NCBI RefSeq assembly: GCF_023887685.1
Contig: NZ_JAMWMR010000011.1
Coordinates: forward strand, 102,922-166,921
Reading direction: 5' to 3'
Length of the DNA: 64,000 nt
DNA from: Streptomyces macrolidinus
GTDB taxonomy: Bacteria; Actinomycetota; Actinomycetes; Streptomycetales; Streptomycetaceae
The stretch's first letter is position 1. The number at the start of each line of letters is the position of its first letter. The notes beneath the pieces were generated by a model. That model saw only the letters and a program-made list of their open reading frames with translations, did not search any database and was not told the origin of the DNA. This document shows, one piece after another, positions 35,549 through 42,908 of the stretch. Made by a program: the position numbers and the translations under genes.

Positions 35549-36559
35549 CTAGGCGCGCTGACGTAGCGTCAGATCCACGAGCAGCGCACGGTGATCGGTG
35601 TCGGCGATGTCCAGGAAGCGGGCCGAGTTCACCGAGAAGTCCTCGCGCGAGACGAGGACATGGTCGATCTGCACGCCCAACGGCGAAGGGACGCGGGCGG
35701 GCCAGGAGGGCGTACGGGCGCTGTCCGCGAGTCGCGCGCTGTCGTGCAGGCCGGTGTCGAGGATGCGGCGGAACTCGGCGTGGTCCTGGGAGGCGTTGAA
35801 GTCGCCCGCGAGGATCGTCGGGGTGTCGTCATCGGCCGTCGCGTATGTACGCAGTGCTCCCAACTCGCGGCGCCAGAGCGCCAGTTGACCCATCAGCGGG
35901 GGCATGGGGTGGGCGAGTTGGAGGCGTACGCGGTGTCCGCGGACGTCGGCGACGGCGCCCGGCATACCCATGGTGCCGGGCACACCGGACGCGGCCTTCA
36001 GCGGGAACCGGCTGAGCAGGACCGAACCGTCGGAGCCGGCGCCCTCGACCGCCTGCCGGTAGCGGTAGACGCCGTCCGGGCCGCCGAAGGCCTGCTCCAG
36101 CGTGGCCGAGCAGCGGTGCTCGCATTCCTCGACGAACACGATGTCGGGGCGTTCACGGCGGATGGCGGTCACGAGAGAGGCGGTGCCCCGGCCGTACTGC
36201 ACATTGGACGTCAGCACGCGGAACTCGGCGAGCGGCGTGCCGGTGGGTTCGTCGCTCTTGCCGTACGGCTCCATGAACCACGCGAGTGGCGCGAGGACGA
36301 GAACGCCCCAGACCAGGCCGGTGCGCCAGCGGGCGAGCAGGGCGAACAGCAGGGCCAGGCCGACCGGAACGATCAACCAGGGGAGGAACGCGAGCAGTTG
36401 GGGGACCGGGCTGATCGCGTCGGTGTCGGCGGCACGACAGCCGACGACGGCGCTCACCCCCGCGAGCAGCACCCCGGCGAACCAGGCGGCCACGGTCCGC
36501 CCCCGGGACCGGTGCCCGGCAGCGGTCGGCTCGGTCCACTCCGCGGTCGCCGTCTCCAC
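35549..36559 (-). CDS. Membrane-anchored endonuclease/exonuclease/phosphatase family protein (VanJ-like)
   Basis: The 336-residue protein has three N-terminal hydrophobic helices (VAAWFAGVLLAGVSAVVG, LLAFLPWLIVPVGLALLFAL, GLVWGVLVLAPLAWFM). An extracytoplasmic EEP domain follows: RVLTSNVQYG, DIVFVEECEH, GSVLLSRFPL, ILAGDFNASQDHAEFR and IDHVLVSRE with a closing DTDHRALLVDL. This layout matches the VanJ/StaP proteins of Streptomyces, membrane phosphatases linked to teicoplanin resistance and undecaprenyl-pyrophosphate recycling. The resemblance is architectural, so the call is tentative. The GTG at 36559 was chosen; the in-frame ATG at 36598 sits too close to its GGGGGAGG. Confidence 0.75.
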   Translation of the reverse strand: METATAEWTEPTAAGHRSRGRTVAAWFAGVLLAGVSAVVGCRAADTDAISPVPQLLAFLPWLIVPVGLALLFALLARWRTGLVWGVLVLAPLAWFMEPYGKSDEPTGTPLAEFRVLTSNVQYGRGTASLVTAIRRERPDIVFVEECEHRCSATLEQAFGGPDGVYRYRQAVEGAGSDGSVLLSRFPLKAASGVPGTMGMPGAVADVRGHRVRLQLAHPMPPLMGQLALWRRELGALRTYATADDDTPTILAGDFNASQDHAEFRRILDTGLHDSARLADSARTPSWPARVPSPLGVQIDHVLVSREDFSVNSARFLDIADTDHRALLVDLTLRQRA

Positions 36560-36633
36560 GTACGTACCGCCTTCCCCTCGGTGGGCTGGGGTCCGCATCC
36601 TCCCCCAAAGACGGGGCGGGCGGGGAGACGGTT

Positions 36634-36678
36634 GCCAGACCCGCCAGACCCGCCAGACCCGCCAGACCCGCCAGACCC
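36634..36678. repeat. Five tandem GCCAGACCC repeats
   Basis: Five perfect head-to-tail copies of the 9-mer GCCAGACCC lie in the 139-bp gap between two minus-strand genes, downstream of the 302-residue membrane protein gene. Confidence 0.95.
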
Positions 36679-36698
36679 GTCGGGCCTGTCAGGTCGGG

Positions 36699-37607
36699 TC
36701 AGGCCTGTACGCGCTCCGTCCCCTCCGTCCCTTCCGTCGCGACCGCGTCGTCCCCCGCCGTCGCGCGCCGTCGGCGGTGGATCAGGCCGGTGAGCCACGC
36801 ACCCAGGGCGACCGCGAGGCCGAGTGCCAACAGCAGCCAGGAGACCGTGCGGAGGGAGCGGGTGAGCGCGTCGTAGACCGCCCCGGCGGCCGGTTGCGAG
36901 ACGCCCGCCGGGAGGTCCCGAAGTGTCATCCGGCGGCCCACCTCGATCGCGACGACGAGCAGCCCGGCGCCCAGTGCCGTGCCGAGACCGGTCACGAGCA
37001 CCGCCCGGCGGCGGCACACGGCGACCAGGATGCCGGTCAGCGCGAAGCCGACCGCGGCGCCGGGCAGCCAGAAGCCGGTGACCTCGAGCACGTGGAACCC
37101 CTTCCGCAGCTTCGTCAGATCCTCGGCCTCCAGCAGGGTGATCTCCGTGTGCGCCACCGGGATACGGCCCGCGAACGGCACGTGGTCGTCGGTCAGTCGG
37201 CGCTTCAGCCGCTCGGTGGCGGGGGCGAGGTCGATGATCACCGGGTGGTCGTCGTCCTCGCGCAGGGCACGGATCACGGCGTCGTGGGCGGTGAGGTTCG
37301 CGGTGTCCCAGGCGCTGCGGAAGGCGTCGGTGTCGGTGAACGAACGCACCGCGTCGTGCACGAAGGCGTGCACCGAGCCCTGGAGGGGCTGCCCGACGTG
37401 CACTTCGCGCATGATGCCGTCGGTGACGGCGGCGGCGATGGCGTCCTGGACCCCGGCGTCGGAGACCAGCGGCTCGGTGGTGGCGGCGTAGCGCGCGCCG
37501 TCCTCGATGCCGTACGTCGCCCACACGGCGAGGACGCCCAGTGGTGCGAGCAGGCAGGCGAGGCCGACGAGCACGGCGGAGAGCATGCTTCGGACACGTT
37601 GGGACAC
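36699..37607 (-). CDS. Membrane protein of unknown function, about four TM segments
   Basis: The 302-residue protein starts with a hydrophobic helix (MLSAVLVGLACLLAPLGVLAV). About 150 residues that should lie outside the membrane follow, including RYAATTEPLVSDAGVQDAIA and VIIDLAPATERLKRRLTDDH. Three further helices come next (FWLPGAAVGFALTGILVAVC, VLVTGLGTALGAGLLVVAIE, WLLLALGLAVALGAWLTGLI) and a basic C-terminal tail. The layout recurs in actinobacterial proteins of unknown role. GTG at 37607 is used, though its GAGGG is very close; ATG at 37586 is an alternative. No recognised catalytic motif. Confidence 0.7.
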   Translation of the reverse strand: MSQRVRSMLSAVLVGLACLLAPLGVLAVWATYGIEDGARYAATTEPLVSDAGVQDAIAAAVTDGIMREVHVGQPLQGSVHAFVHDAVRSFTDTDAFRSAWDTANLTAHDAVIRALREDDDHPVIIDLAPATERLKRRLTDDHVPFAGRIPVAHTEITLLEAEDLTKLRKGFHVLEVTGFWLPGAAVGFALTGILVAVCRRRAVLVTGLGTALGAGLLVVAIEVGRRMTLRDLPAGVSQPAAGAVYDALTRSLRTVSWLLLALGLAVALGAWLTGLIHRRRRATAGDDAVATEGTEGTERVQA

Positions 37608-37937
37608 GCCCTCAGCGAATCGCGCCGCCCCACGACCGGCGAGCCGATCGCCTGCAAACGGGTGGGGGGCGAACAGGGCCCGCCGCGCTCTCCGGTGGAG
37701 GGTTCACCCGAACGGGTGTTACCTGGTGAGGGGAGGGCTGCCGGTCCCCGGGAGCGGGTCCCGGGGCGGGTGAGTGAGGGAGACGCATGAGGCCCCGACG
37801 TCGGCGCGGCCGATACGCCGGGGTCTCGTGCGTCGGAGCGTGTACCGGAGCGAACGCCGGGCGGGGCGGTCGCCCCGCCGAGCCTGGCGGTCAACCCACC
37901 GCGCCGGACGGCCGACCCACCACACCGGACGGCCGGC
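37608..37937. other. Intergenic region, no gene seen
   Basis: This 330-bp gap lies between two minus-strand membrane-protein genes. It contains GC-rich dyads (around 37741-37768) and a short CCGGACGGCCG repetition near its right end, but no credible coding pattern. The promoter of the 302-residue gene should be here. Confidence 0.5.
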
Positions 37938-38447
37938 TCACCGAGCCGGGCGCCAATCCGTCCGTTCCTCCGGTCTCTTCGGCTCGTGCGTGTAGTACCG
38001 GTAGTAGTTGAGCAGGAACACGGCCGCGGCGATCACGAGTCCCAAGCCCACCGTGCTGTACACGCTGTGGCCGCTCTGGCTGAACAGGAAGCCGAGTGCG
38101 ATGCCCGCGAACATCGCCCACAGCAGCGCGTGCTGCCCGCGTCGCATATGCCGTGTCGCGAAGAACAGCGCGATGCTCACCACCGCGAACACGAGCGCGG
38201 TCATGAAGCCGAAGAGGATGTTCCAGCCCGTGAGCGGGCCGCCGTGGCGCCGGGTGGTCGCGGCCCAGTAGCCGTAGACGAGACCGAGGACGACGGGCAC
38301 CGCGAACCGCCCGACGGCGTGCGTACGCCGGTCGAAGAGGTCGGGCGGGCGCTGTGCCGTGGTCATGCCGGGGTATCCCGTGACCCTGTCGGGGGATCTG
38401 GTGACGGGTGTGCGTGCTGTCCCCGAGGCGCGTGCCGCGTGAGCCAT
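37938..38447 (-). CDS. Small four-helix membrane protein of unknown function
   Basis: The 169-residue protein has about 40 polar residues and then four predicted membrane helices (VGRFAVPVVLGLVYGYWAAT, GWNILFGFMTALVFAVVSIA, ALLWAMFAGIALGFLFSQSG, VGLGLVIAAAVFLLNYYRYY) and a short charged tail (HEPKRPEERTDWRPAR). The ATG at 38447 was chosen because GAGAGGAG lies 7 nt upstream; the ATG at 38366 has no such site. It does not match a family I can name. It is the only gene between the SpoIIE phosphatase (divergent) and the preceding membrane-protein gene. Confidence 0.75.
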   Translation of the reverse strand: MAHAARASGTARTPVTRSPDRVTGYPGMTTAQRPPDLFDRRTHAVGRFAVPVVLGLVYGYWAATTRRHGGPLTGWNILFGFMTALVFAVVSIALFFATRHMRRGQHALLWAMFAGIALGFLFSQSGHSVYSTVGLGLVIAAAVFLLNYYRYYTHEPKRPEERTDWRPAR

Positions 38448-38627
38448 GAGAGCACTCCTCTCTCCTCGTTCCCGCCCTCCAGAGCACACCTGGCCGGGGC
38501 GGTCGGCAAGTCGGGATGCGGGGCCACGGGGGCCGTGTTTCGCTGGGGCACATGAGGATCGAGCTGCTCGGGGCGACGGCTCCACGCGCCCGCGTGCCGG
38601 ACGCGTCCTGATGAACGGCGGCGCCGG

Positions 38628-39974
38628 GTGCCCATCTGTCGACCACCGCACGACCGGCCCGAGGACCGCAGCCAGGACGGGCCCGTGCGCCGACGGCGCG
38701 GCCTCGCGTGGTCCCGTCGACGCCGTGGCCCCGGACGACTCGCCGCCTGGCGGATCCGGCGCCGACCGTACTCCCCCGACTCCGGGACGCCGCCCGGCGA
38801 CCCCGACCCCGGCAGACCCGCCTGGCGCGGTGTGCCGCGCCCGCGGTGGCTGCCGCTGCGCGTGCACGGGCACAGCGTCACCTGGCTCCTGCCGCTCGCA
38901 CTGCTCCTGATCATCGCGCTGCTCGACTGGACCATGGCGGGCGGGTTCCGGACCATCTCCTGGGTCGTGCTGGCCCCGGCCATCGCCGCCGCCCTCTGCG
39001 GGGTGTGGGGCACGGTGAGCGCCGCCGTGCTGGCCGCCACCGTCTACGAGGTCGAGGACCACACCTGGCCGCACGAGCTGCGGACCGGGCTGCCCGGCTT
39101 CATCCTGGTCGTCGTGGGCGGCGCGCTCGCCGTGCTGGCCTGCGTGGTCCGGGTGCGCGGCGAGCGGCGCATGGTGCACATGCAGGACCTGGTCGAGATC
39201 ACCCGGCACACGGTGCTGCGCCCGCTGCCGGACGGCTGGGGCGGCCTCGACCAGGCCGCGGTCTATCTCGCCGCCGACAGCGTCGCCCGCGTCGGCGGCG
39301 ACTTCTACGACATCCAGCCCGGCCCGCAGGGCACCCGTGTCGTGCTCGGTGACGTCCAGGGCAAGGGGCTCGCCGCCGTCACCGCCGCCCTCGCGCTGCT
39401 CGGCACCTTCCGCGAGGCGGCGTACCACGAGCCCGCCCTCGACGTGCTCGCCCACCGGCTGGAGCTGCGCATGCAGCGGCATGTGCGCTACCGCGTGGGC
39501 CTCGGCTACCAGGACGACCCGCGCTTCACCACCCTCGTGCTGGTCGCCTTCCCCCCGGCCGACAGCTCGTACGTGGAGGTCGTCAACTTCGGCCACGAAC
39601 CGCCGCTGGTGGTCTCCCCCGACGGCGTACGGCCGCTCCCGCCGGGGGACGGCCTGCCGCTGGGCATCGCCGACCTGAGCGACGAAGGACTGCCGCCCGT
39701 GCGGCGCGTACCGCTCGCACCCGGCGAGACGCTGCTGCTGGTCACGGACGGGGTCTCCGAGGCGCGCGACGCCGCCGGGGAGTTCTTCCCGCTGAGGGAA
39801 CGGGTGGCCGACGCGGTTGCCGAGGACCCGCGTGCCGCCGAGCCGGGCCCGCTGGTCCGCCTGGTCCGCGACGGCACCCTGCGGCACTGCGCGGGCCACC
39901 TCGACGACGACACGGCGATCCTCGCGGTACGCCGGTCCCGAGGAGCCGCGGCGAGTGAGCGCGGAGGCGAGTGA
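38628..39974 (+). CDS. Membrane-bound PP2C (SpoIIE-type) phosphatase
   Basis: The 448-residue protein has a basic N-terminal stretch of uncertain extent and then hydrophobic segments (WLLPLALLLIIALLDW, ISWVVLAPAIAAALCGVWG, GFILVVVGGALAVLACVV). The cytoplasmic PP2C domain has YLAADSVARVGGDFYDIQ, VVLGDVQGKGLAAV, LLLVTDGVSEARDAAGEFFP and the closing CAGHLDDDTAILAVR; the Asp residues of VGGDFYD, LGDVQGKG and DDD form the metal site. Such phosphatases act on anti-anti-sigma factors. The GTG at 38628 is the longest start; GTG at 38685 is equally possible because the first 60 residues look unlike coding sequence. The stop lies inside a 16-bp tandem repeat. Confidence 0.85.
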   Translation: MPICRPPHDRPEDRSQDGPVRRRRGLAWSRRRRGPGRLAAWRIRRRPYSPDSGTPPGDPDPGRPAWRGVPRPRWLPLRVHGHSVTWLLPLALLLIIALLDWTMAGGFRTISWVVLAPAIAAALCGVWGTVSAAVLAATVYEVEDHTWPHELRTGLPGFILVVVGGALAVLACVVRVRGERRMVHMQDLVEITRHTVLRPLPDGWGGLDQAAVYLAADSVARVGGDFYDIQPGPQGTRVVLGDVQGKGLAAVTAALALLGTFREAAYHEPALDVLAHRLELRMQRHVRYRVGLGYQDDPRFTTLVLVAFPPADSSYVEVVNFGHEPPLVVSPDGVRPLPPGDGLPLGIADLSDEGLPPVRRVPLAPGETLLLVTDGVSEARDAAGEFFPLRERVADAVAEDPRAAEPGPLVRLVRDGTLRHCAGHLDDDTAILAVRRSRGAAASERGGE

Positions 39975-39998
39975 GCGCGGAGGCGAGTGAGCGCACAG
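39951..39998. repeat. 16-bp tandem repeat across phosphatase stop codon
   Basis: Two perfect copies of GCGAGTGAGCGCGGAG (39951-39966, 39967-39982) are followed by a degenerate third. The unit length is not divisible by three, so a change in copy number would alter the C terminus of the phosphatase, whose stop is at 39972-39974. Confidence 0.9.
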
Positions 39999-40046
39999 GC
40001 GCAGCGGTTACGGTGCTGACGTACGTGGTCGATCGGGGAGGGAACG

Positions 40047-41192
40047 ATGCCCGGAACCGTGCTGCTGCTCGCGGCGTCACCGGCGGGCAAGGGGAGCCTG
40101 GTGGACGCGACGTCCGTGCTCCCGGTGCTCGCCGCGGTCGCCCCGCCCGTGCTGTCCGGGACCGACACGGCGAACGTGGTCGAACTCGCCGACCCCCTGG
40201 AGCCGCAGGCCGTCCTGACCTGGCTGCGGGGCGCCGCGACCGCCCCCGGCCCGCTGACGGTGTTCCTCACCGGGCAGCTCCAGCTCGACCGCCGCCAGCG
40301 TCTGCCGCATCTGGCGCTGGCCCGCACGACCCCGGCCACCGTCCGCTACACCGGCTTCCCCTGGCACTGGTTCCGGGAGGAACTGCGGCTGCGTACGCCC
40401 GGTACGACCACGGTGTTCGCGGATCTGCACGCGGACGCGGAGACCTGGCGGACCCGGCACGCGCTCTCCCTCGACTGCGGCCCCCGGGTCGCCCTCTACG
40501 GCCGCGTCGGCCCGCCGCCACCGCGCCGCACGCGGGCGGTCCCGGCGTACACGAAGGCGCTGGCGACGATCCTGCGCAGTGGTCAGCGGCCGGAACCGGC
40601 AGCCCTCCACCACCAGGCCCTGACCCGGGCGTTCGCGAAGGGCCGCACACCCGACGCACTCGTCCTCAGCCCCGACGAGCAGGCGCCAGACGGGAGTTGG
40701 GGCGCTGCGCCGACCTCCTCGCGGACGTCACCCCCGTCCCCGTCCGAGCCCCCGCCCACAGATCCGCACGACGCCCTCACGGCTGCCGTCCGGGAGGGTC
40801 GGCACGCCGACGCGGCGGCGCTCGCGGCGCGGTGGGAGGAGGCCGCGGTGCGCGAGCGCGGGCCCGGCTCCGCGGAGGCGCTGCACTGGAGCGAGGTCGG
40901 CGCCGACCTCGCGATGCTCGCGGGGGACGCCGGTCGCAGTTGCCGGGCGTGGCTGGCGGTGGCCGACGCCCGTCTGGACGCGGGTCAGGACCCCGAGGAC
41001 CCGGCGGTGGAGGCCGCCGTCGATCGCGCCCATCACCAGTGGAGCCGCATGAGCGATCTGGACCTGGCCTGTGAACTGGGGCCCGCCCTGGCGGACTTGC
41101 GCGCGCGGGTGCCGGGCCGCCGCGAGGGCGCGCTCCGGCATGTGCACCAGCGGCTGGAGGAGTTGAGGCAGGCCCAGCACGTGCCGGGGTAG
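40047..41192 (+). CDS. Hypothetical protein with degenerate caspase-like domain and helical tail
   Basis: The 381-residue protein starts with a beta strand MPGTVLLLAAS. Residues about 42-130 follow a caspase-fold (peptidase C14) pattern: an acidic strand (VVELADPLEPQAVLTWLRG), then GPLTVFLTGQL where active members have a GHG His motif. HLALARTTPATVRYTGFPW and TTVFADLHADAETW occupy the position of the DACxS Cys strand. Both catalytic residues are absent, so an active peptidase is unlikely; similar dead domains are, from memory, common in Streptomyces. The C-terminal half (about 245-375) is helical and TPR-like (HADAAALAARWEEAAVRERG). The ATG at 40047 follows GGGGAGGG. Function unknown; it may be a scaffold or sensor. 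Confidence 0.7.
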   Translation: MPGTVLLLAASPAGKGSLVDATSVLPVLAAVAPPVLSGTDTANVVELADPLEPQAVLTWLRGAATAPGPLTVFLTGQLQLDRRQRLPHLALARTTPATVRYTGFPWHWFREELRLRTPGTTTVFADLHADAETWRTRHALSLDCGPRVALYGRVGPPPPRRTRAVPAYTKALATILRSGQRPEPAALHHQALTRAFAKGRTPDALVLSPDEQAPDGSWGAAPTSSRTSPPSPSEPPPTDPHDALTAAVREGRHADAAALAARWEEAAVRERGPGSAEALHWSEVGADLAMLAGDAGRSCRAWLAVADARLDAGQDPEDPAVEAAVDRAHHQWSRMSDLDLACELGPALADLRARVPGRREGALRHVHQRLEELRQAQHVPG

Positions 41193-41200
41193 ACGCCCGA

Positions 41201-41347
41201 TCAGGGGCCGGCCGAGGGGACGTACGACGGGTTCCCCGACTCCGTGGCCTGCGCCGGGCCGAACTGGGCGGCCATGGTCAGGGCGGCCACGGCGATCAGG
41301 GCGGCGGCGACGCTTCGGGAGTAGCGGGCGGCTGTTCGTCGGAGCAC
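41201..41347 (-). CDS. Small exported peptide precursor, divergent to XRE-TPR regulator
   Basis: The 48-residue product has a textbook signal peptide: basic LRRTAARYSR, hydrophobic SVAAALIAVAALTMAAQ and an AQA cleavage site. It leaves a mature peptide of about 14 residues, TESGNPSYVPSAGP. GTG at 41347 has GAGG 5 nt upstream; an in-frame ATG at 41365 would add six residues but has no ribosome binding site. An array of CTTAAC half-sites begins 28 nt upstream of the start. The gene is divergent to an XRE regulator with TPR repeats, the layout of peptide-pheromone/receptor pairs in Firmicutes (RRNPP). A signalling role is an inference; it could also be a small secreted protein of other purpose. 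Confidence 0.65.
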   Translation of the reverse strand: MLRRTAARYSRSVAAALIAVAALTMAAQFGPAQATESGNPSYVPSAGP

Positions 41348-41374
41348 GGCGACCTCGCCTCGCATCAGCGGCTT

Positions 41375-41402
41375 GTTAAGTGGGCTTAACGTCCGGCTTA
41401 AC
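41375..41402. promoter_or_regulatory. CTTAAC half-site array between peptide gene and XRE-TPR gene
   Basis: Three 6-mers lie in 28 bp: GTTAAG (41375-41380), CTTAAC (41385-41390) and CTTAAC (41397-41402). The first two form an inverted repeat with a TGGG spacer, and the last two are direct copies 12 bp apart. TTAA is rare in this GC-rich DNA, and the array sits in the expected promoter position of the peptide gene. Confidence 0.6.
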
Positions 41403-41549
41403 GTAGGGCGTCCCGAGGGGTGGTGCAAGGGGGTGCGCGGAGGTTCCCGGTCCGCGCCCACCTGCGTCAAGTGCGCTGTGCTTCAAGAGGAGTTGGGAAT
41501 CCGTGCAACTGGACGGGGAGATAAGTGCAGTTGATGGCATGCTTGATGC

Positions 41550-42893
41550 ATGGCGGAGCGTGACGATCCGGAGACCATCGGGCGCAGGGTGCAGCGGCTG
41601 CGGACCGAACGCGGACTGACCCAGAAGCAGTTGGCCGAACCCGCGTACACGCCCGCGTACATCTCCACCGTGGAGGCGGGCCGGGTCCGCGCCTCCGAAC
41701 CGGCGCTGCGGCACATCGCGGAGCGACTCGGCATCGCCTACGAGGAGTTGCTGACCGGCCGCCCGGCCCATCTCGCCACCGGCCTGCGTCTCAGGCTGAC
41801 CGACGCCCAGCGCACCCTCGCGACCGGTGACGCCGAGGCCGCCGCCGAACAGTACGCCGCGCTGCTCGCGGAGGCCGAGGAGCACGGGCTCGTCGGCGAA
41901 CAGGCCGCCGCGCTGCTCGGGCTCGGCGAGTGCGCCCTGGAGCGGGGCGATCTGACCACCGGGCGGCGCCACTTCGAGCGCTCGGAGGAGTGTCTGCGCG
42001 ACGCGCCGCTGACCAGCCGCGTCCCGGCCCTGCGCGGCCGTGCCGTCTCCCACTACCTCGCCGGTGAACTCCGCTACGCCTGCTACCTGTTGGAGACGAC
42101 CCTCGACGAACTGAACCGCTCCGGCCTGCACGACCCGGACGCCCTGCTGCTGCTCTACGCGAGCGCGATCGGCCCGTACATGGACATGGGCGCCCATGCG
42201 CGCGCCGCCCAGGCCGCCGAGTTCGCGCTGGCGCTCGCACCCCAGGTGGGCGACCCGGCGCTGGTCGCGCGCATGCACCGGTCGGTGGCGCGCACGCTGA
42301 TCGCCGAGGGCCGTATCGCCGAGGCGGACGCCTCCCTGGCCAAGGCCGCCGAGATGTACCGCCAGCTCCAGATACGCACCGAGCTGTCCAACTGCCACTG
42401 GATGCGCGGGTACCTGTATGTGCAGAACGGCGAACTGGAGCGCGCCGAAGGGGAGTTACGCGAGGCGCTCGCCATGCTCTCCGAGCAGCGGGCCGCCCTC
42501 TACAGCAGCCAGGTCGCGGTGGAGCTGGCGGACGTTCTGCACCGCCGCGGGAAGTCCCAGGAGGCCGCCGGGCTGCTGCGCGGCGTCCTCGGTGACATCG
42601 GCCCCGAGCGCGGCGCCGTGCACTCCGCGGGCGCCCACCGCCTCCTCGGCATCATCGCGGAGGACGCCCGCGACACGGAGGCCGCCGAGGAGCACTACGT
42701 CCGCGCGCTGAGCCTGCTGGAGCGGGCGGGCGCGGCCGGTGACCTGGCGGACCTGTGCCGACTGCTCGGCGATCTGCTGCGCCGTACGGGCCGGGTGGAG
42801 GCGGCTCTGGACGCGTACCGTACGGGCCTCGGCCACCGCACCGCCCCCGGCACGACGACCCTCGGCCCCGCCCCGGCCCAGCCACCCCTGTAG
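41550..42893 (+). CDS. XRE-family transcriptional regulator with TPR repeats
   Basis: The 447-residue protein has an N-terminal helix-turn-helix of the Cro/cI type (about 8-65; LRTERGLTQKQLAEPAYTPA, ISTVEAGRVRASEPALRHIA). About 350 residues of tetratricopeptide-like helices follow (ALLAEAEEHGLVGEQAAALL, GRIAEADASLAKAAEMYRQL, ELERAEGELREALAMLSEQR and others). This is the architecture of RRNPP peptide receptors such as PlcR and Rap-like regulators, and of many streptomycete regulators whose ligands are unknown. The ATG at 41550 lies within a region with dyads (CAACT/AGTTG; ATGCAT), suggesting autoregulation. It is divergent to a 48-residue exported peptide, its best candidate partner. It converges with the alkyl sulfatase gene, 15 bp away. 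Confidence 0.9.
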   Translation: MAERDDPETIGRRVQRLRTERGLTQKQLAEPAYTPAYISTVEAGRVRASEPALRHIAERLGIAYEELLTGRPAHLATGLRLRLTDAQRTLATGDAEAAAEQYAALLAEAEEHGLVGEQAAALLGLGECALERGDLTTGRRHFERSEECLRDAPLTSRVPALRGRAVSHYLAGELRYACYLLETTLDELNRSGLHDPDALLLLYASAIGPYMDMGAHARAAQAAEFALALAPQVGDPALVARMHRSVARTLIAEGRIAEADASLAKAAEMYRQLQIRTELSNCHWMRGYLYVQNGELERAEGELREALAMLSEQRAALYSSQVAVELADVLHRRGKSQEAAGLLRGVLGDIGPERGAVHSAGAHRLLGIIAEDARDTEAAEEHYVRALSLLERAGAAGDLADLCRLLGDLLRRTGRVEAALDAYRTGLGHRTAPGTTTLGPAPAQPPL

Positions 42894-42908
42894 CGACCCC
42901 GGCCGCGC

